Shown one piece after another: positions 8,033-10,198 of a DNA stretch of 10,198 nt. The position numbers and the translations under genes were made by a program. The number at the start of each line of letters is the position of its first letter. Position 1 is the stretch's first letter. Origin of the DNA: JBGPYB01 sp041493035 (GTDB lineage Bacteria > Acidobacteriota > Vicinamibacteria > Fen-336); contig JBGPYB010000165.1 in assembly GCA_041493035.1 (NCBI GenBank), positions 1 to 10,198 on the forward strand, written 5' to 3'. The notes under the pieces were generated by a model. It was not told the DNA's origin. It did not search any database and saw nothing but the letters and a program-made list of their open reading frames with translations.

Positions 8033-8070
8033 GCCCATGGACGCTGGCGGAGAGGACAAGGAGCGGGAAA

Positions 8071-8076
8071 AGGGGG
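8071..8076 (+). promoter_or_regulatory. Ribosome binding site of the triple-TonB gene
   Basis: AGGGGG ends 3 bp before ATG 8080 and 12 bp before a second in-frame ATG at 8089. Both spacings are off the optimum of about 7, so the start is uncertain by three residues. Either leaves the signal peptide intact. Confidence 0.55.
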
Positions 8077-8079
8077 AAG

Positions 8080-9372
8080 ATGTCTCTTATGAGCCGTCAC
8101 CCGCGCCGTCGCATTCTCGCCCCCGCGTCTCTTCTCTTTGTGGTGCTCTCCAGCGTTCTCCCCGTCCCGGTCCACGCCCAGGACGCTCCCAAGGCCGCGG
8201 GAAGCGAGGTCCCGGCGCCGAAGCGGACCAAGACCGTCCTCCCCGAATACCCGCCCGAAGCGCAGTCCCAGGGGATAAGGGGCATCGTGATACTGGAGAT
8301 TGTCATCGACGCCCAGGGCCGAGTGGTCTCCGCCGAAGTCGTCCGCAGCATCGCCACCCTCGATGAAGCCGCCCTCGCCGCGGTTCGCAAGTGGGAATAC
8401 GAGGTCACCAAAGTGGATGGGAAGCCCGTCAGCGTCCGGTTGACGGTCCCCATCACCTTCGCTCTGAAGGTCCCCGAGGTCTCCCGGCAGGAGGGAGCTC
8501 CGGAGTTGCGGCAGGGCGTCGCACCAGCGTTTCCCCCCGAGGCCGCGCGAGGAAAGGGCGGAGCTTCCGTAACGGCGGAGGTCACACTCGACTCGGAAGG
8601 CTCCGTCGCCGACGCTCTCGTAACCTCGGGCGCGTCCCCTTGGACTGAGTCTCTTCTCCAGGCCTTGCGGACGTGGAAGTTCGCCGTGGAGGATCCCGAT
8701 ACGGTCGTCGCGTTCCGTGTCGAGGCCCACTTTGAGGCCGGGTCGAAGGGAGAGGCGGGACGAGTCGATCTACGTCTGACGAACCCGAGGAAGAGCAGAG
8801 CGACGGCTGCCAAAGCGGATGCCCCCTCGTCGGCCGCAGCGACGCCAACGAATCCCAGTGTTCCGGCCCCAACCCCCGCTGCCGAAGGCCCAGCGAAGCC
8901 GGTTCCCGCCGCGACTCCTCCGCCAGCGCCAGCCGCCGCTCAGGCCGCCGAGCCCAAACCGGCACCTGCAGCAAGGGTCTCTCAGCCTCCGGTGGAGATG
9001 CTCTTGGCTCCGCCTCCCAAGCCAGCAGCACCGGCCGTCGTGGAGAACGGCGTGTCGGCGATACACGAGATCGCCCTCTCACCGGGCGTTCCCGATCTGA
9101 TTCGGGGCCGGCGCCCCATCCCTCCTCCCCTGGCCCGGATGGCGGGAGCGACGGGGAGCGTGCAAGTCCGTTTCTCCGTGAACGCAGCGGGAGGGACGAC
9201 GGTGCTGGGCTCGGAAGGCCCTGACCTCTTGCGTCCGGCCGCCGAAGGAGCCGTCTCCTCGTGGGCGTTCAGGCGAGCCTCCGCCGACCGGCTTCACCTG
9301 GTGGCAGCGATCGACTATCGGGCCGACGGAGCGACCGCGATTGTCCGCTCCGAGGACCAGCCGCAGCCCTGA
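8080..9372 (+). CDS. Secreted protein with three TonB C-terminal-like domains
   Basis: 430 residues from ATG 8080; the frame is open far upstream but only overlaps the EF-G gene there. An N-terminal signal (RHPRRR, then hydrophobic about 12-31) ends in VHAQD, a plausible signal peptidase I site after HA. Three related domains follow. The first, about 47-129, has YPPEAQSQGIRGIVILEIVI, D-x-x-G-x-V, LDEAALAAVRKWEY and a V-x-V-x-F-like last strand, and is a clear TonB_C. The second, about 139-220, has FPPEAARGKGGASVTAEVTL and ALRTWKF. The third, about 335-415, follows a Pro/Ala linker (240-325) and has PPPLARMAGATGSVQVRFSV and AVSSWAFRRA. Normal TonB has one such domain and a permanent N-terminal anchor that couples to ExbB/ExbD. 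If the signal is cleaved, this protein is free in the periplasm and cannot be an ordinary energy transducer. No ExbB/D gene is nearby. Partner unknown. Confidence 0.85.
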   Translation: MSLMSRHPRRRILAPASLLFVVLSSVLPVPVHAQDAPKAAGSEVPAPKRTKTVLPEYPPEAQSQGIRGIVILEIVIDAQGRVVSAEVVRSIATLDEAALAAVRKWEYEVTKVDGKPVSVRLTVPITFALKVPEVSRQEGAPELRQGVAPAFPPEAARGKGGASVTAEVTLDSEGSVADALVTSGASPWTESLLQALRTWKFAVEDPDTVVAFRVEAHFEAGSKGEAGRVDLRLTNPRKSRATAAKADAPSSAAATPTNPSVPAPTPAAEGPAKPVPAATPPPAPAAAQAAEPKPAPAARVSQPPVEMLLAPPPKPAAPAVVENGVSAIHEIALSPGVPDLIRGRRPIPPPLARMAGATGSVQVRFSVNAAGGTTVLGSEGPDLLRPAAEGAVSSWAFRRASADRLHLVAAIDYRADGATAIVRSEDQPQP

Positions 9373-9375
9373 CCT

Positions 9376-9888
9376 CTATTCCTCGGCGGTCTTGTCGGCT
9401 TTCGCCTTGCGCGGAGACCTGGACTTTGCCGGCTTGGCGGCGTCAGCGCCCTTCGCTTCGGCCTTGCCCTTCGGCCCCGTCTCGTCGCCCTTCTTGCCTT
9501 TCTCGTCCTTCTTGCCGGGCTGATACTCGGAACCCAGCAGCTCGACGATCGCCATCTCGGCACCGTCACCCTTGCGGGGCCCGAGGCGAAGGATGCGGGT
9601 GTAGCCGCCCGGGCGTGTGGCGTAGCGGGCGCCGAGGTTGTCGAAGAGCTTGGTCACGACCTCCGAGTCGCGGATGTCGCGGCCCACGAGGCGCTTCGCA
9701 TGACTCCTGTCGTCCTCGCGCTTGGCCAGGGTGATGAGCTTCTCGGCGTACGGACGCAGCTCCTTGGCCTTGGCGAGGGTCGTGCGAATCCGCTCGCGCT
9801 CGAAGAGAGCCGTGGCCAGGTTCCTGAGCAGCGCGATCCGATGGGGCGTGGTGCGCCCGAGCTTCCTGTGAGCGACTCGATGTCTCAT
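9376..9888 (-). CDS. rplQ: 50S ribosomal protein L17 with Lys-rich C-terminal tail
   Basis: 170 residues from ATG 9888. The MRHR start is the family's own N-terminus and AAGGA lies just upstream; an in-frame TTG at 9906 is rejected. L17 is a large-subunit protein near the exit tunnel. Core motifs seen: MRHRVAHRKLGR, PHRIALLRNLATAL, IRTTLAKAKELRPYAEKLIT, then VTKLFDNLGARYATRPGGYT and RILRLGPRKGDGAEMAIVEL. The core ends near residue 119. Beyond it is a tail of about 50 residues rich in Lys, Ala, Gly and Glu with no predicted fold, longer than in the E. coli protein (127 residues in total). It follows rpoA, the usual end of the alpha operon, and its stop lies 3 bp from that of the convergent TonB-domain gene. 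Confidence 0.97.
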   Translation of the reverse strand: MRHRVAHRKLGRTTPHRIALLRNLATALFERERIRTTLAKAKELRPYAEKLITLAKREDDRSHAKRLVGRDIRDSEVVTKLFDNLGARYATRPGGYTRILRLGPRKGDGAEMAIVELLGSEYQPGKKDEKGKKGDETGPKGKAEAKGADAAKPAKSRSPRKAKADKTAEE

Positions 9889-9914
9889 ATTCCTTGACGT
9901 CCCCAAGCCGCGCG

Positions 9915-9935
9915 GCGCCGGAACGGATCCGGCGC
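9915..9935 (-). other. Hairpin between rpoA and rplQ
   Basis: GCGCCGGA (9915-9922) pairs perfectly with TCCGGCGC (9928-9935) around a 5-base loop. It lies in the 64-bp gap between the rpoA stop and the rplQ start. No U tract follows on the minus strand, so it is not a standard terminator. It could mark an mRNA processing site or tune rplQ expression relative to rpoA. Confidence 0.45.
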
Positions 9936-9952
9936 TCGCGCTCAGCTCTGCT

Positions 9953-10198
9953 TTACTGGTTCTGAGCCTGTGGGTAGTTGTCGAGCTTCATCCCGAGAGA
10001 GAGCCCCATCCCCGACAGGATCTCCTTGATCTCGTTCAGGGACTTGCGTCCGAAATTCTTGGTCTTCAGCATCTCGGCCTCCGTCTTCTGGACCAGCTCG
10101 CCGATGGTTCGGATGTTGGCGTTCTTCAGGCAGTTGTAGGAGCGCACCGAGAGCTCCATCTCGTCGACGCTCTTGTTGAGCTTCTCCCACCAGATCTC
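9953..10198 (-). CDS. rpoA: RNA polymerase alpha subunit, C-terminal domain (5' part outside window)
   Basis: The frame is open to the right edge, so only the last 81 residues are visible. They form the alpha C-terminal domain that contacts UP-element DNA and activators. Seen: KLNKSVDEMELSVRSYNCLK, with the Arg that corresponds to E. coli Arg265 in VRS, and the Asn and Lys of NCLK. Then come IRTIGELVQKTEAEML, NFGRKSLNEIKEIL with the second helix-hairpin-helix DNA contact, and GLSLGM near the end. The visible part begins EIWWEKL, in the interdomain linker, and the protein stops with a short polar tail. rplQ follows 64 bp downstream in the expected alpha-operon order. Identification is certain. 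Confidence 0.98.
   Translation of the reverse strand, partial: EIWWEKLNKSVDEMELSVRSYNCLKNANIRTIGELVQKTEAEMLKTKNFGRKSLNEIKEILSGMGLSLGMKLDNYPQAQNQ

Noticed and set aside
6989..8059. 356-codon open frame on the minus strand inside the EF-G gene
   Set aside because: Antisense shadow of conserved EF-G domains III-V; Leu/His/Arg-rich with no motif.

Overview
The window is GC-rich bacterial chromosome with long, tightly packed genes and no sign of phage, insertion sequences, CRISPR arrays or tRNA/rRNA genes. It combines housekeeping genes (groEL end, rplQ, rpoA end), a paralogous elongation factor G, a pilMNOP-like cluster, a kinase-fold/TonB fusion and a multi-TonB-domain secreted protein. This mixture suggests Acidobacteriota or a similar Gram-negative, diderm phylum. 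That assignment is inference from gene content and style, not from a phylogenetic marker test.

Layout: (1) The C-terminal three quarters of groEL run in from the left edge on the + strand and end at a strong intrinsic terminator. (2) A minus-strand block, 5817 down to 1369, holds four small membrane-associated genes that look like pilM, pilN, pilO and pilP. The first three junctions are 4-bp stop/start overlaps. After a 93-bp gap comes a large protein with a kinase fold, a membrane segment, a long coiled coil and a TonB C-terminal domain. (3) A 115-bp divergent control region (5818-5932) separates pilM from a + strand pair: an EF-G-2-type GTPase and, 47 bp downstream, a secreted protein with three TonB C-terminal-like domains. 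(4) These converge, with only 3 bp between stop codons, on the minus-strand end of the ribosomal alpha operon: rpoA (partial) then rplQ.

The most interesting part is the minus-strand envelope block. The kinase-like protein has lost every catalytic residue I can align: the VAIK Lys, the helix-C Glu, the HRD Asp and the DFG Asp. It keeps the fold-defining SPEQ and SDxFGxG motifs, so it reads as a pseudokinase. Its architecture (cytoplasmic pseudokinase, one membrane helix, TolA-like periplasmic coiled coil, TonB_C) suggests that a cytoplasmic binding event is relayed across the inner membrane to an outer-membrane partner. It sits where pilQ often follows pilP, so it may work with the PilMNOP-like inner-membrane platform. 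That functional link is inferred from position only. A second TonB-domain protein with three such domains lies on the other side of the divergent promoter, and no ExbB, ExbD or TonB-dependent receptor gene is in the window.
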